This document shows, one piece after another, positions 27,585 through 37,072 of a DNA stretch of 64,000 nt (position 1 is its first letter; every line of letters begins with the position of its first letter). The notes beneath the pieces are model-generated. The model had not been told where the DNA came from, ran no database searches, and worked only from the letters and a program-made list of their open reading frames with translations. The position numbers and the translations under genes were made by a program. Location of the stretch: NCBI RefSeq assembly GCF_002135315.1, contig NZ_NEGA01000012.1, positions 1 to 64,000 on the forward strand. Direction: 5' to 3'. The stretch comes from Acinetobacter sp. ANC 3903 (GTDB lineage: Bacteria > Pseudomonadota > Gammaproteobacteria > Pseudomonadales > Moraxellaceae).

Positions 27585-28841
27585 TTAAGCTGCAATTTCC
27601 TGCTGTTTGGCTGCGGGACTATTGCCGATTTGCCATACATAAGGCAACGGCGCTTTATTAATCTCCCAATCACCAATGACTTTTTGTTTATAAATCAGCG
27701 GATTGTGTGAAGACACCACGCGCGCATTGCGCCAGAAACGGTCGAGCTGCTTTTCGGTTGTACTGGCAGATGCGCCAAGTGCATTGAACAATTCTGTGGT
27801 CAAATTTAATACCAGTTCAGAAATTACGACCTGCCCTTGAGAAGACTCAAGTTCAGCAAGGTCATTGGCCTTTTGATCCAGCAGCTGATCATTTTGGAAA
27901 TGGCTCAAGTATGCGCCGTCCAAAGCTTCAGCTGCGTGCAGCGTAATCGATTCACTGGCATATGCTTGAGCAGATGCTTTGCCGATCACTTGCAGAATCT
28001 GCGCATCATCACGCACCAGCTCTGCATTGCCGTGGCTGTAAATACGGGTACGCTTGCGAACTTCATCACTAAAGGCTGCAACAGCGCTTTGCGCAATCCC
28101 TGCCAGCGTTGCCAAATGCACCACCTGGTAGAAAGCGGTTTGGTATTTAAAACGCTGATCAAAAGGCAAAATATATTCACGGCTGACCGGCACATTTTCA
28201 ATCACCAGCGTACCACTACCTGTGGTTTTTTGACCAAAACCATCCCAGTCATCACTGATTTTAATGCCAGATGCATGGGTCGAAACCGCTGCAATCACAT
28301 GCTGATTGGTGGTTTCATCTAACGCAAATAAGTCAATCCAATCCGCGAAAATGGTGCCGGTCGAATAGTATTTGCGTCCATTCACCGTCAGCTGCCCCTG
28401 CGCATTTTCAGTCACGCGGGTCACGACATCACCTATCTCAACTTTGCCGATTTCCGTCCAAGCATTGCCGACCAAATCACCGTCAACAAAACGCTGAAAC
28501 CACAGGCTCTGATCTTCAGTTTTATGCGCATTCAAACGGTCTTCGACAAAAGCGAAATGACCGCGCAGCGCCTGAACGACATTTGAATCCGCTTTGGCCA
28601 ATTCAATCAGCAGCTGGAACAGCTGTTTTTGAGATACGCTGTCACCGCCAAATGCTGTCGGCACACGCACTGCACCAAAGCCAGCTTCTTTCAGCCATTG
28701 AATCGGTTCCCGCGGCAGCTCGCGGTTTTTCTCACGCGCCAAAGCTCCTTCGGCAATACGCTGGAAGATCGGGCGGAATTTACCAGCCACCTGCTCATAG
28801 TTCGTGCCAAGAGATAAGTTCTGTTTATTTTGAATGGTCAT
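27585..28841 (-). CDS. MsuC/DszC-type FMN-dependent monooxygenase
   Basis: This 418-residue paralog of 21717-23000 shows VGNAWTEIGKVEIGD, GRKYYSTGTIFADWID, DDWDGFGQKTTGSGT and the end motif LDRFWRNARVVSSHNPLIYK. The SHNP ending groups it with MsuC/DszC-type enzymes rather than SfnB. It would use FMNH2 and oxygen on an organosulfur substrate. It starts 12 bases after the stop of the SfnB-type gene 28854-30101, so the two form a two-gene operon, closed by the terminator at 27531. Confidence 0.84.
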   Translation of the reverse strand: MTIQNKQNLSLGTNYEQVAGKFRPIFQRIAEGALAREKNRELPREPIQWLKEAGFGAVRVPTAFGGDSVSQKQLFQLLIELAKADSNVVQALRGHFAFVEDRLNAHKTEDQSLWFQRFVDGDLVGNAWTEIGKVEIGDVVTRVTENAQGQLTVNGRKYYSTGTIFADWIDLFALDETTNQHVIAAVSTHASGIKISDDWDGFGQKTTGSGTLVIENVPVSREYILPFDQRFKYQTAFYQVVHLATLAGIAQSAVAAFSDEVRKRTRIYSHGNAELVRDDAQILQVIGKASAQAYASESITLHAAEALDGAYLSHFQNDQLLDQKANDLAELESSQGQVVISELVLNLTTELFNALGASASTTEKQLDRFWRNARVVSSHNPLIYKQKVIGDWEINKAPLPYVWQIGNSPAAKQQEIAA

Positions 28842-28853
28842 AGCTTTTCCCTC

Positions 28854-30101
28854 TCAGCTCCACGCATGGCGCGGCAACGGAATATCATTTAAATAGTAAT
28901 TACCGACTAAATTAAGTTTCCAGCGCACGGGATCATGAAGTGTATGCGTGCGCGCGTTGCGCCAATGACGGTCTAAATTCAGTTCAGACAGCGTCGAACG
29001 TGTACCTGACAGTTCGAACAGCTTATTGGCCGCCAGCAGCGCAATTTCCGTGGTCAACACCTTGGATTCTGCGGTCAGCAGTGTGGCTTCCGACACTGTT
29101 TCTTCTGTGGCATTTTCCAGCGCGCGGTCAATCGCTTCGCCAGCTAAATCCAGTACAGCTTCAGCAGCGCGAAGCTTGATTTTCAGCTCTCCGATATTGG
29201 CGATGGTGTACGGGTCTTGATAAGCTTTATCTAAGCCTGAATCAATCCATGGACGCGCATGCTGACGCACATAGTCAATGGTTTCCTGAATCGCGCCTCG
29301 GGCAATGCCAGCATCTACAGCAGACTGAATAAACTGGGAAATTGCACCTGCAGCTGTCGGACGTTCAAAGGCTTGATGAATGGGCACTATGTACTTCAGA
29401 TCTACCTGAACATTTTCTAAAAGCACTGAACCGCTAACTGTGGTGCGCTGGCCAAATCCGCTCCAGTCATTAATGATTGTAAGTCCAGGCGTATGCTGGG
29501 GCACCAGCGCGGCATAAGGCTTGCCATCACTGACGGCAACCACCGGTACCCAATGTGCCAGTAGTGCACCGGTGGCAAAAAACTTCTGCCCATTAATCAC
29601 TGCATGATCGGATTTAAAATCAATCGTTGTGGTTAAATCCGCTACTGTTTTAGAGCCTTTTTCTGAAAATGCATTGCCGAACCGCTTGCCCTTTAACACC
29701 TGATCAAAGAAAAATTCCTGCTGTTCTGGACTGGCATCCAAACGGATGTGCTCTAGAAATGCCCAATGGTTTTGCGCAATCTGACCTAAGGATGAATCGG
29801 CGCTAGAAATAATTTTAACGACTTCGGCTAATGTCTTATAGCTGACACCTGCACCACCAAAAGCTTTCGGTATGGTAATGCCCCATAAGCCGGAAGCAGA
29901 ATACTGCTGTACTTCCTGCAATGGCAGGCGACGTTCATGATCGCGTTTCGACGCTTCCTTAGCAAAATCAGCAGCTAAGCGCTGCGCTGTTTCAATGGCT
30001 TCTTTATCAGATCGTATTACATGAGCCGAAGAATCATGTTGATAAAAATCCCGAGGGACATTCTGTACATCTGTCAATTTTATTTCGATTTTAGAAGTCA
30101 T
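28854..30101 (-). CDS. SfnB-family sulfur acquisition oxidoreductase
   Basis: This 415-residue protein is a close relative of 26136-27389. It has VIRSDKEAIETAQRLAADF, GLWGITIPKAFGGAGVSY, NDWSGFGQRTTVSGS and HWRNARTHTLHDPVRWK near the end. It heads a minus-strand operon whose promoter must lie in 30102-30337, facing the plus-strand transporter operon at 30338. A shared regulator of this divergent pair is likely, but I cannot identify the site. The enzyme chemistry is inferred from the family. Confidence 0.85.
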   Translation of the reverse strand: MTSKIEIKLTDVQNVPRDFYQHDSSAHVIRSDKEAIETAQRLAADFAKEASKRDHERRLPLQEVQQYSASGLWGITIPKAFGGAGVSYKTLAEVVKIISSADSSLGQIAQNHWAFLEHIRLDASPEQQEFFFDQVLKGKRFGNAFSEKGSKTVADLTTTIDFKSDHAVINGQKFFATGALLAHWVPVVAVSDGKPYAALVPQHTPGLTIINDWSGFGQRTTVSGSVLLENVQVDLKYIVPIHQAFERPTAAGAISQFIQSAVDAGIARGAIQETIDYVRQHARPWIDSGLDKAYQDPYTIANIGELKIKLRAAEAVLDLAGEAIDRALENATEETVSEATLLTAESKVLTTEIALLAANKLFELSGTRSTLSELNLDRHWRNARTHTLHDPVRWKLNLVGNYYLNDIPLPRHAWS

Positions 30102-30337
30102 TATAAAATGCTCTCTTGTTTGTCATAAAAATAAGCTAGCATCATTTTCTGATTTTTTTTATACATTAATTAGAGAAAGAAATCTTTTTATTTAAAATAA
30201 TTTCTATTAAATATTATTAGCTTTTCATTTATTTATATATGCCTTTAAATGCATATAATCTGCAGAAATTTATATTTAATAAACATATTAAATTCAGATT
30301 AAATTTCAGCTCTTGTTTCAGTTGAAGTTTTTGCACA

Positions 30338-31369
30338 GTGTATGAAATTCGAAATCTTAATAAAAGCTATCCGCTGAAAAATGGCGGCGCGGCACAGGTG
30401 CTGAAAGATATCAATCTCAGCATTGCAAAAGGCAAAATTACCGCGATTGTTGGCCCCAGTGGTTCAGGCAAATCCACACTGTCCAAATGCTTAAGCCTAT
30501 TAGAACATCCGAGTTCAGGTGAGCTGATCTTAGACGGCACAGTGTTAAATAAGCTATCAGCTGAAGCACTCCGCCAGCAGCGCCAGAAGATTGGCCTTGT
30601 TTTTCAGTCTTCAGCACTCCTCAAGCGCCGTACAGCAGCTGAAAATGTTGCCCTGCCCCTAGAATTTCTTGGCGTGGTGGATCATCAAATCAAAGACCGG
30701 GTCGCTTACCTGCTGGAAAATGTGAAGCTATCTGATCGCGCCAACCATTATCCTGCGCAGCTTTCTGGCGGTCAGCAGCAGCGTGTCGGGATTGCCCGCG
30801 CCTTAGCACTGCAGCCTAGTATCGTAATTGCAGATGAAGCCACTTCAGGCCTAGATCCTGATTCAACACAATCCATTTTAAAACTACTAACTGAACTGCG
30901 CGATGAACTCGGGCTGTCCGTAATTTTAATTACCCATGAAATGGACGTCGTACGTCAAATTGCAGACGATGTCGCAGTGCTCTCACATGGTGAAATCGCG
31001 GAACAAGGCTGTGTCATGGACCTGATTTTAAATCCTGAATCGGCCATCGGCGCTAAAATTTTGCCCTTGCATATTCCAGCAGTATTACCGACTGACCATA
31101 CCATATTTTCAGCGACCTACTCCTCAGCATTGGATACACCACTGAACTGGCTCAGCCAGCTGAGTATCCACGCAGGATATGGTCTGGATGTGCACACATC
31201 TACAGTTGAAGTGATCAGCAATGCCACTGTCGGCAAAATTATTTTCAGCCTGCCGGATGCGCTATACAACAAACATAAAACACAGATAGAAAGCCAACTG
31301 GCCAAATGGAATGTGCAGTTCAAAGTCATTCAATCTGCACCACCCTCTTCCCAGCATGCAGCCGCTTAA
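30338..31369 (+). CDS. MetN-like ABC transporter ATPase
   Basis: This 343-residue ATPase has Walker A GPSGSGKST, signature LSGGQQQRVGIARAL, Walker B IVIADEATSGLD, and a C-terminal NIL-like region (about 265-340). The start must be the GTG at 30338, since a TGA lies five codons upstream and no in-frame ATG gives the first strand YEIRNLNKSY. It is the first gene of a plus-strand operon with the permease and membrane-tethered binding protein that follow. Cargo is probably an organosulfur compound. Confidence 0.9.
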   Translation: MYEIRNLNKSYPLKNGGAAQVLKDINLSIAKGKITAIVGPSGSGKSTLSKCLSLLEHPSSGELILDGTVLNKLSAEALRQQRQKIGLVFQSSALLKRRTAAENVALPLEFLGVVDHQIKDRVAYLLENVKLSDRANHYPAQLSGGQQQRVGIARALALQPSIVIADEATSGLDPDSTQSILKLLTELRDELGLSVILITHEMDVVRQIADDVAVLSHGEIAEQGCVMDLILNPESAIGAKILPLHIPAVLPTDHTIFSATYSSALDTPLNWLSQLSIHAGYGLDVHTSTVEVISNATVGKIIFSLPDALYNKHKTQIESQLAKWNVQFKVIQSAPPSSQHAAA

Positions 31370-31381
31370 GGAATAAACATC

Positions 31382-32068
31382 ATGTCGAAAGATATCGTAC
31401 TGGATCAAAATACACCTTGGACAGAAATACCTGAAATGCTGCTGCCGGCTTATTTAGAAACATGGACCATGGTCGGCATCGTGATGACATTGGTCATTAT
31501 TATCGGCGGCATTACCGGCATTGCTTTATTCAACAGCTCTGACCGCGGACTATTCGAAAACCGAAAGCTGTACGGCGCACTTAGCGCAATTGTCAATATT
31601 GGCCGGTCATTACCCTTTCTGGTGCTGATGGCTGCCATTATTCCGCTAACCAAATGGCTGACTGGAACAACTATTGGTATTGCTGCGGCTGTGGTTCCCA
31701 TGACCATCGCTGGCATTCCATTTTTTGCCCGCTTGGTCGAAAATGCACTTAATGAACTACCACCTGAAATCACTTCTGTCGGACGTGTATCTAGCGGTAC
31801 TTCCCTGCAGATCATTCATCAGGTACAGCTGAAAGAATCGCTGCCTAGCCTGATTTCAGCCGCCACACTAAATCTGATTGCCATGATTGAATACTCTGCA
31901 ATTGCCGGCACAATCGGCGCAGGCGGCATTGGCTATTTGGCGGTGCTTTACGGCTATCAGCGCTTTGACCATCACATCATGATCGCCACGATTATCACGC
32001 TGATCGCGACCATTCAAGCGGTGCAGTTTATCGGTAACCGCATCAGCGCCTCCTTAAAACATGCTTAA
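31382..32068 (+). CDS. MetI-like ABC transporter permease
   Basis: This 228-residue inner-membrane permease has a typical ending GTIGAGGIGYLAVLYGYQRF. The coupling loop is unusual: after LPPEITSVGRVSSGTSLQII it differs from the EAAQSMGA form in the other two permeases of the window, which may reflect a dedicated ATPase. AAGGAATAAACATC lies just before the ATG. It partners the ATPase 30338 and the binding protein 32089. Confidence 0.9.
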   Translation: MSKDIVLDQNTPWTEIPEMLLPAYLETWTMVGIVMTLVIIIGGITGIALFNSSDRGLFENRKLYGALSAIVNIGRSLPFLVLMAAIIPLTKWLTGTTIGIAAAVVPMTIAGIPFFARLVENALNELPPEITSVGRVSSGTSLQIIHQVQLKESLPSLISAATLNLIAMIEYSAIAGTIGAGGIGYLAVLYGYQRFDHHIMIATIITLIATIQAVQFIGNRISASLKHA

Positions 32069-32088
32069 TTCAACATACGGACATTGTT

Positions 32089-32973
32089 ATGACTTCCCCG
32101 CAGCACCCATTTGAACTGAAGAAAAAAACTAAATTGCCTTTGATCATCGGCGCGATTGTCGTGATCGCCGTCATTGCAGGCCTTGCCCTGTTTAAGCAAA
32201 ATTCCTCTCATCAGGCATCCGCAGAAAGCAATGTGCTAAAAGTTCATTATGAACCGACCATGATCGGTGAAAAAAACCTGATTGAATATGCCAATGAACA
32301 TATTGCCCCTGATTACGGCGTGAAGCTGGAAGCCGTTGGTGTACAGGACCCAGTTCAGGCCAACCGCGCAGTCAATGATGGTGAATTTGCCGGCACCATA
32401 TATCAGCATCAATGGTGGCTGAAACAAGTCGCAGATGCCAATGGCTTTAAACTCCTGCCGACAGTTGAAGTCTTCCAATGGGCGTTCGGAATTTATTCAG
32501 ACCGTTATAAGAACATTAATGAGCTGCCAAAAAATGCAGTATTTGCCATTCCTAGCGATTTAGCCAACCAAGGTCAAGCGCTATGGTTGCTACAGCGTGA
32601 AGGCCTGATTAAACTGAATCCTGCGATTGAACCACGTACAGCAAAAATTAAAGACATTCAGGAAAATCCCCACAGCTTTAAATTTACTGAAATTGAATTG
32701 CTGTCTATGGCGCGCACTCTAGACTCTGTTGATGCGGCAATTGGCTATGTCGCTCAGTTTGATGCAGGTAAAATCTCGCGCAGCAAAGGCATTCTATTTC
32801 CTGCAGCACCGCGTACTTTCGCCAGCCGTTTAGTCATTGCTGAGGCAAAAAAGGATGATCCGCAAATTGTAAAACTGCAAAAAATCTTCGCTGATCCTCG
32901 CATCGCTGAATATCTGAAAACCACTGATGACCTAAATGTAAAAGGCATTTTAACCCCAGTATCAGAAGATTAA
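32089..32973 (+). CDS. MetQ-like binding protein with N-terminal membrane anchor
   Basis: This 294-residue protein begins with a basic patch (KKKTK) and an uninterrupted hydrophobic helix (LPLIIGAIVVIAVIAGLALF, about 15-34) without lipobox or clear signal-peptidase site. The binding domain follows (VLKVHYEPTMIGEKNLIEY, AIPSDLANQGQALWLLQREG). It thus seems tethered to the outer face of the inner membrane by its first helix. It lacks the DxxFFQ and SDPVN motifs of standard MetQ (here EFAGTIYQHQWWL and SDLANQ), so its ligand probably differs from methionine. It closes the transporter trio. Confidence 0.85.
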   Translation: MTSPQHPFELKKKTKLPLIIGAIVVIAVIAGLALFKQNSSHQASAESNVLKVHYEPTMIGEKNLIEYANEHIAPDYGVKLEAVGVQDPVQANRAVNDGEFAGTIYQHQWWLKQVADANGFKLLPTVEVFQWAFGIYSDRYKNINELPKNAVFAIPSDLANQGQALWLLQREGLIKLNPAIEPRTAKIKDIQENPHSFKFTEIELLSMARTLDSVDAAIGYVAQFDAGKISRSKGILFPAAPRTFASRLVIAEAKKDDPQIVKLQKIFADPRIAEYLKTTDDLNVKGILTPVSED

Positions 32974-32987
32974 TTATTACTTAATAC

Positions 32988-33014
32988 ATCTATGGCATGT
33001 TTATATGCCATAGA
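32988..33014 (+). terminator. Hairpin between binding protein and porin genes
   Basis: ATCTATGGCAT and ATGCCATAGAT form a perfect 11-bp stem but no T-run follows. It may be a partial terminator or an mRNA-stabilising hairpin that lowers expression of the barrel protein gene downstream. Confidence 0.5.
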
Positions 33015-33130
33015 TATTCATTTTAAAGTCTTATATAAATAATCAGAATTAATTTATCACTTTATATTAATATTTAAAAACAAAATGCAAACATATAATT
33101 ACACAATACCTTTTAAATTAAATTTAAGCC

Positions 33131-34282
33131 ATGATTAAACGACTGATTTTATCAATATCTATTCTTTCAACATTCAATCAAATTTCACATGCAGAAAATA
33201 CTGAAAATGGTCTAGATGTAAGTGGAACTATTCGCTTCCAATATACACATAATGATTATTTAGAAAACAGTGGAAATAAAATTGATTTTAGCGATGCAGT
33301 TTTATGGTTAAATTATCAGAATAATGCCCTAAGTGGGCATTTAGATTATCGTGTATATGAAGCACATGATAAATTAGGTGGCATACATTTTCCTGCAAAT
33401 GCTTGGCTGGCCTACCAGTTCACACCTGAACATAAAGTAACTGCTGGCCTACAACCTGTACCAATTGGGTTAGACCGCTATTACAGTACAACTTACAATT
33501 TAACCCAACTTTATAATTTAGGTTTAGAGGAATTAAATAATATAGGCTTAACTTATCAATACACACCAAAATCATTTAATTTAACAGCAGGCTACTTCTT
33601 TAGTGATGCAGGGAGTTATACAGGTAAAAGTAAAAAATCATCGCACTATTCTAGTAATTTAACCGCAGAACATGATTTTGCAGATGGTACACAAACAGAA
33701 GAAAAAAATCAGTTTACAATTAAATTAGATAAAGATTTTAATTACAATATTTCAGATACTAAAATTACAACAAAAGCTGGTGCATCATATTTACATAGTC
33801 AAATTGACAACTTAAAAACTAATGCTACAGGTAATCGAAATGTTTGGACCGTATTCCAGAAAACACAAGCTGGACCATTAGGTTTTAATATTATATATGG
33901 TGGACAAAATATTAAAAATAAAGATATAGATCATCCTGAATATTCAACTTTTGGTTTCTTTGATGGCTATTATAACGTTGCAAATAAGGCCAACTTTTTA
34001 TCTACTGAAATAAACTATGCACTACCTTTAAATTATAAAAATTTTAGTAGTCCAATATTATATTCAAATTACTCCAGATATTTTAAAGACAATAATGATT
34101 ATTCAGACTCAGAACGCCTAATCAATGGTGTATATACAAAATACAAAGATAATCTTCAATTCTATTTAGAATATATTAATGCAAAAAATGATACTGCATT
34201 TGGTTCTAGTGATGGTTATGCCACAAGCAAAGATAACAACTGGAATAATATGTTATTCCTTTCACTAGGCTATTATTTCTAA
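33131..34282 (+). CDS. Outer-membrane beta-barrel (porin-like) protein
   Basis: This 383-residue protein has a signal peptide (cleavage near ISHA-EN), no long hydrophobic helices, alternating strands with many Tyr and Asn, and the terminal MLFLSLGYYF, the C-terminal aromatic signal for barrel insertion. It resembles small substrate-specific porins; no plug domain is seen. Its position inside the sulfur gene arm suggests a channel for organosulfur compounds. The gene is visibly more AT-rich than the transporter genes just upstream, hinting at a different origin or fast drift. Confidence 0.8.
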   Translation: MIKRLILSISILSTFNQISHAENTENGLDVSGTIRFQYTHNDYLENSGNKIDFSDAVLWLNYQNNALSGHLDYRVYEAHDKLGGIHFPANAWLAYQFTPEHKVTAGLQPVPIGLDRYYSTTYNLTQLYNLGLEELNNIGLTYQYTPKSFNLTAGYFFSDAGSYTGKSKKSSHYSSNLTAEHDFADGTQTEEKNQFTIKLDKDFNYNISDTKITTKAGASYLHSQIDNLKTNATGNRNVWTVFQKTQAGPLGFNIIYGGQNIKNKDIDHPEYSTFGFFDGYYNVANKANFLSTEINYALPLNYKNFSSPILYSNYSRYFKDNNDYSDSERLINGVYTKYKDNLQFYLEYINAKNDTAFGSSDGYATSKDNNWNNMLFLSLGYYF

Positions 34283-34321
34283 TAACTAAATACGTTATTT
34301 TCATAAACAACGATTATGATA

Positions 34322-34362
34322 AATATTGAAATTTTTATTATTAAAAGTTTCAATATTTTTTT
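34322..34362 (+). terminator. Rho-independent terminator after the barrel gene
   Basis: AATATTGAAA and TTTCAATATT form a 10-bp AT-rich stem, followed by a T-run. The flavin monooxygenase gene downstream may therefore have its own promoter or rely on read-through. Confidence 0.6.
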
Positions 34363-34402
34363 ATTAAAATTAATTAAATTTTTGACGTTATTACAGACCA
34401 AT

Positions 34403-35806
34403 ATGACTAAGCAAATTAGATTTAATGCCTTTGAAATGAATTGTATCGCCCATCAATCACCGGGGTTATGGCGTCATCCGCTAGACCGCTCTACTGAATA
34501 CAAAGACTTAGAATATTGGACTGACTTAGCTCAAATCTTAGAACGCGGTAAATTTGACGGTATTTTTCTTGCAGATGTACTTGGTATTTACGATGTATAT
34601 AACCAGTCTGCAGAACATGCACTGACTGGTGCAGTTCAAGTACCAGTGAATGACCCTTTACAGATTGTTCCTGCCATGGCTGCCGTAACCAAACACTTGG
34701 GCTTTGGTGTCACAACCTCTATTTCATTTGAGCATCCCTACCCATTTGCACGTCGCATGAGTACATTAGACCATTTAACAAAAGGTCGTGCGGGCTGGAA
34801 CATCGTGACCTCATATTTAGAAAGTGGCTCTAAAAATTTAGGCTTAAAAAATCAGGTCAGTCATGATAACCGTTACGATATTGCCGATGAATACTTAGAA
34901 GTACTCTACAAGCTTTGGGAAGGTTCTTGGGAACAAGATGCAGTCCTTCGCGATAAAGAAAAAGGAATTTTCGCTGACCACACCAAAGTTCACCCTATTA
35001 ATCATGAAGGTGAATATTTTACAGTTCCTGGTATTCATATTTGCGAGCCTTCTCCGCAGCGTACGCCTGTACTGTATCAAGCTGGGGCATCTAGTCGTGG
35101 GCAATCTTTTGCCAGTCAAAATGCAGAATGTGTTTTTATTTCTGCGCCAACAAAAGCAGCCGTAAAAAAACTAGTTCAAGGAATTCGTACTAAACTTGTA
35201 GAAGAGGGTAAAGATCCACATTCCATTTTAATTTACACTATGCTTTCTATTGTTGTAGATGAAACAGATGAAAAAGCGCAAGCTAAATTCAAAGAATATC
35301 AAAAATATGGAAGCTATCATGGTGGATTAACCTTAGCTTCTGGTTGGTCTGGTGTAGATTTTTCACAATTTAATGCGCAAGACCAAGTAGAATATATTCA
35401 TACCAATGCAATTCAATCTATGCTCGATTCGTATGTTAAAGCAGATCCAGAACGTGTTTGGACAATTGAAGAAATTGCTAAATTTATCAGTGTTGGAGGT
35501 AATGGACCTGTATTAGTAGGCTCTCCTGCAACCATTGCTGACCGTCTGCAAGAGTGGGTAGAAGATACCGATATTGATGGTTTTAACCTCGCTTATATTT
35601 TGGCCCATAAAACATTTGAAGATGTTGTTGAGTATGTGGTTCCTGAACTTCAACGCCGCGGTGTTTATCAGACTGAATATGCAACAGGAACTTTACGCGA
35701 AAAACTTTTTGGACAAGGACCGCTGTTGCCTAAAAACCATAGAGGAGCCAGCTTCCGTTATAATACCCAAGAGAATAAAACAGAAATTACATCAAAAATA
35801 GCTTAA
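34403..35806 (+). CDS. FMN-dependent monooxygenase, NtaA/SnaA/DszA (LLM) family
   Basis: From ATG 34403 the product has 467 residues (MTKQIRFNAFEMN...). The family features are present: TIM-barrel luciferase-like fold with WTDLAQILERGKFDGIFLAD, VSFEHPYPFARRMSTLDHLT-type flavin loop, GRAGWNIVTSYL and QAGASSRGQSFASQNAE. DszA, SnaA and DmoA in this family oxidise sulfones, sulfides or amines with FMNH2 from a partner reductase, which is absent from this window. The nearest relative here is 43653-45074. Upstream in-frame codons (34316) would add a Leu/Ile-rich stretch unlike the family and are rejected. Confidence 0.88.
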   Translation: MTKQIRFNAFEMNCIAHQSPGLWRHPLDRSTEYKDLEYWTDLAQILERGKFDGIFLADVLGIYDVYNQSAEHALTGAVQVPVNDPLQIVPAMAAVTKHLGFGVTTSISFEHPYPFARRMSTLDHLTKGRAGWNIVTSYLESGSKNLGLKNQVSHDNRYDIADEYLEVLYKLWEGSWEQDAVLRDKEKGIFADHTKVHPINHEGEYFTVPGIHICEPSPQRTPVLYQAGASSRGQSFASQNAECVFISAPTKAAVKKLVQGIRTKLVEEGKDPHSILIYTMLSIVVDETDEKAQAKFKEYQKYGSYHGGLTLASGWSGVDFSQFNAQDQVEYIHTNAIQSMLDSYVKADPERVWTIEEIAKFISVGGNGPVLVGSPATIADRLQEWVEDTDIDGFNLAYILAHKTFEDVVEYVVPELQRRGVYQTEYATGTLREKLFGQGPLLPKNHRGASFRYNTQENKTEITSKIA

Positions 35807-35835
35807 CTTTTAAACCCAAAACTTACCACAGCCAT

Positions 35836-35873
35836 CTTTCAGTTTCTCACGGATTTTTGATGTAAACTGAAAG
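35836..35873 (+). terminator. Long inverted repeat after the flavin monooxygenase
   Basis: CTTTCAGTTT and AAACTGAAAG form a perfect 10-bp stem with an 18-base loop, 30 bases after the stop. No T-run follows, so terminator function is uncertain. Confidence 0.4.
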
Positions 35874-36048
35874 AAGCTCTTGAAATGGTAATAACTTAAC
35901 TCAAGTATAGTTTCCTTTAAAAACTTGTGATTAAGATAAAGTTTGTGAGGATTTATACCAAATTTCTCCTGCTTAAGAATTAAAATTAAAATATTCAGCC
36001 AATTAAAGATTACTACTGTAATCTTTAGTCAGGACACGATTTACAAAA

Positions 36049-36249
36049 CTATCTCAATGCCAGTTGCTTTTTATGCCACTCTACAATTTCTTGATAATCA
36101 AAATAGACACCTGCCTGACGGGTTGGCCCCGACTTTAAATGCTTCGGAAAATTTTCATCTGCTAACGATATTTTTCTTAATTGATTCACGGATATATCTA
36201 ATAGCTTACAAACTATTTTCTTTTTTATGTGTAAAGGTGAAATTTGCAA
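36049..36249 (-). CDS. AlpA-like helix-turn-helix protein, possible integrative-element relic
   Basis: This encodes 66 residues, with a helix-turn-helix of the phage AlpA/excisionase type (VCKLLDISVNQLRKISLADE, then FPKHL and RQAGVYFDYQEIVEWH). Such proteins sit beside integrases in prophages and islands at tRNA genes. No integrase is found here, so it is probably a leftover. The start is odd: no ATG is in frame, a TAG lies just before, and only TTG 36249 is available, so the 5' end may be lost. A hairpin AAAGATTAC-TACT-GTAATCTTT at 36006-36027 may end it. Confidence 0.6.
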   Translation of the reverse strand: MQISPLHIKKKIVCKLLDISVNQLRKISLADENFPKHLKSGPTRQAGVYFDYQEIVEWHKKQLALR

Positions 36250-36288
36250 TTCATCAACTGCTACCTATTCGCTACCTTTTTTGTTTTA

Positions 36289-36326
36289 ATTAAAAAACCA
36301 CTTACGATTAGTACACGTAAGTGGTT
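36289..36326 (-). terminator. Terminator of the tRNA transcript
   Basis: AACCACTTACG and CGTAAGTGGTT form a perfect 11-bp stem; on the minus strand a T-run follows. It lies 9 bases after the tRNA CCA end. Confidence 0.9.
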
Positions 36327-36334
36327 GTTTTATA

Positions 36335-36411
<77 letters not shown>

Positions 36412-36958
36412 TTATAAGCTGAATTTGTTATATATCAACAAGTTCAAGCGAGGCAATACTAACGAAGATTTTTTCAAAAAACAAGCATTTTCGCTTTCAC
36501 TTGCACAGTAACACAACAATTATTTAGCACGTTTTAAAAGGTTATTATTTTTTCATAGAACTTAGTTCCATCCTACCCTAAACAATCTACAAATTTACTG
36601 AGCTTGTGTATCTATAATAAATTCTAAAAACATTTATATGAAGATGCTATACCAATATTTCCCGCTAATAAATTGAGAACAACTCACAATTTTTAAGAGA
36701 GGTTAGTAAATGAAGGAAATTGTATGATGATCGTGTTACTTTTAACAATCACCTTTTAACAGATTATGATTGAGTATTCAGTTTTAAAAATAACCAAATT
36801 AAATCAAGTCATCCCTCTTATCACATTTTTGAAATTTAAATCATGGGAAAAAGATGAATAACTTATATTTAAAAACTCTTATTTTAAATTTTTATATAAA
36901 TTTTAAATAACGATTTAAAAAATCAAAATAGTAAAATTCTTTAAGCTTTGACTGGTGA
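36412..36958. other. AT-rich intergenic region
   Basis: No gene is supported. It should contain the tRNA promoter at its left side. A tiny frame of 11 codons at 36724 (MMIVLLLTITF) has AAGGA before it but is too short to call. Confidence 0.4.
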
Positions 36959-37072
36959 TCAAGACTCAAGACTGCGTTGCTTATGCTCTTCAATGCGAAT
37001 TTCGATTAAAGACCACACAACCACGAGCATAAACAAACAAAATGCTAATAGAAAAGCCGAAACATACATCAT
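36959..37072 (-). CDS. 37-residue single-helix membrane protein
   Basis: The product MMYVSAFLLAFCLFMLVVVW continues SLIEIRIEEHKQRSLES. It is one hydrophobic helix of about 20 residues followed by a charged, probably cytoplasmic tail, like known small regulatory membrane proteins (for example of KdpF or CydX type, though not homologous). AGGA lies 9 bases before the ATG at 37072. The gene stands alone between the tRNA and PlsC. The role is unknown; binding to a larger membrane complex is typical of such proteins. Confidence 0.55.
   Translation of the reverse strand: MMYVSAFLLAFCLFMLVVVWSLIEIRIEEHKQRSLES

Noticed and set aside
28271..28843. Long open frame on the plus strand (190 codons) inside the minus-strand monooxygenase gene
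   Set aside because: It is a shadow of a well-matched family protein on the other strand, and its translation is rich in His, Arg, Ser and Gln with no domain.
36724..36759. Mini frame of 11 hydrophobic codons with AAGGA upstream
   Set aside because: Too short to separate from chance and no structured leader or downstream gene that it would control.
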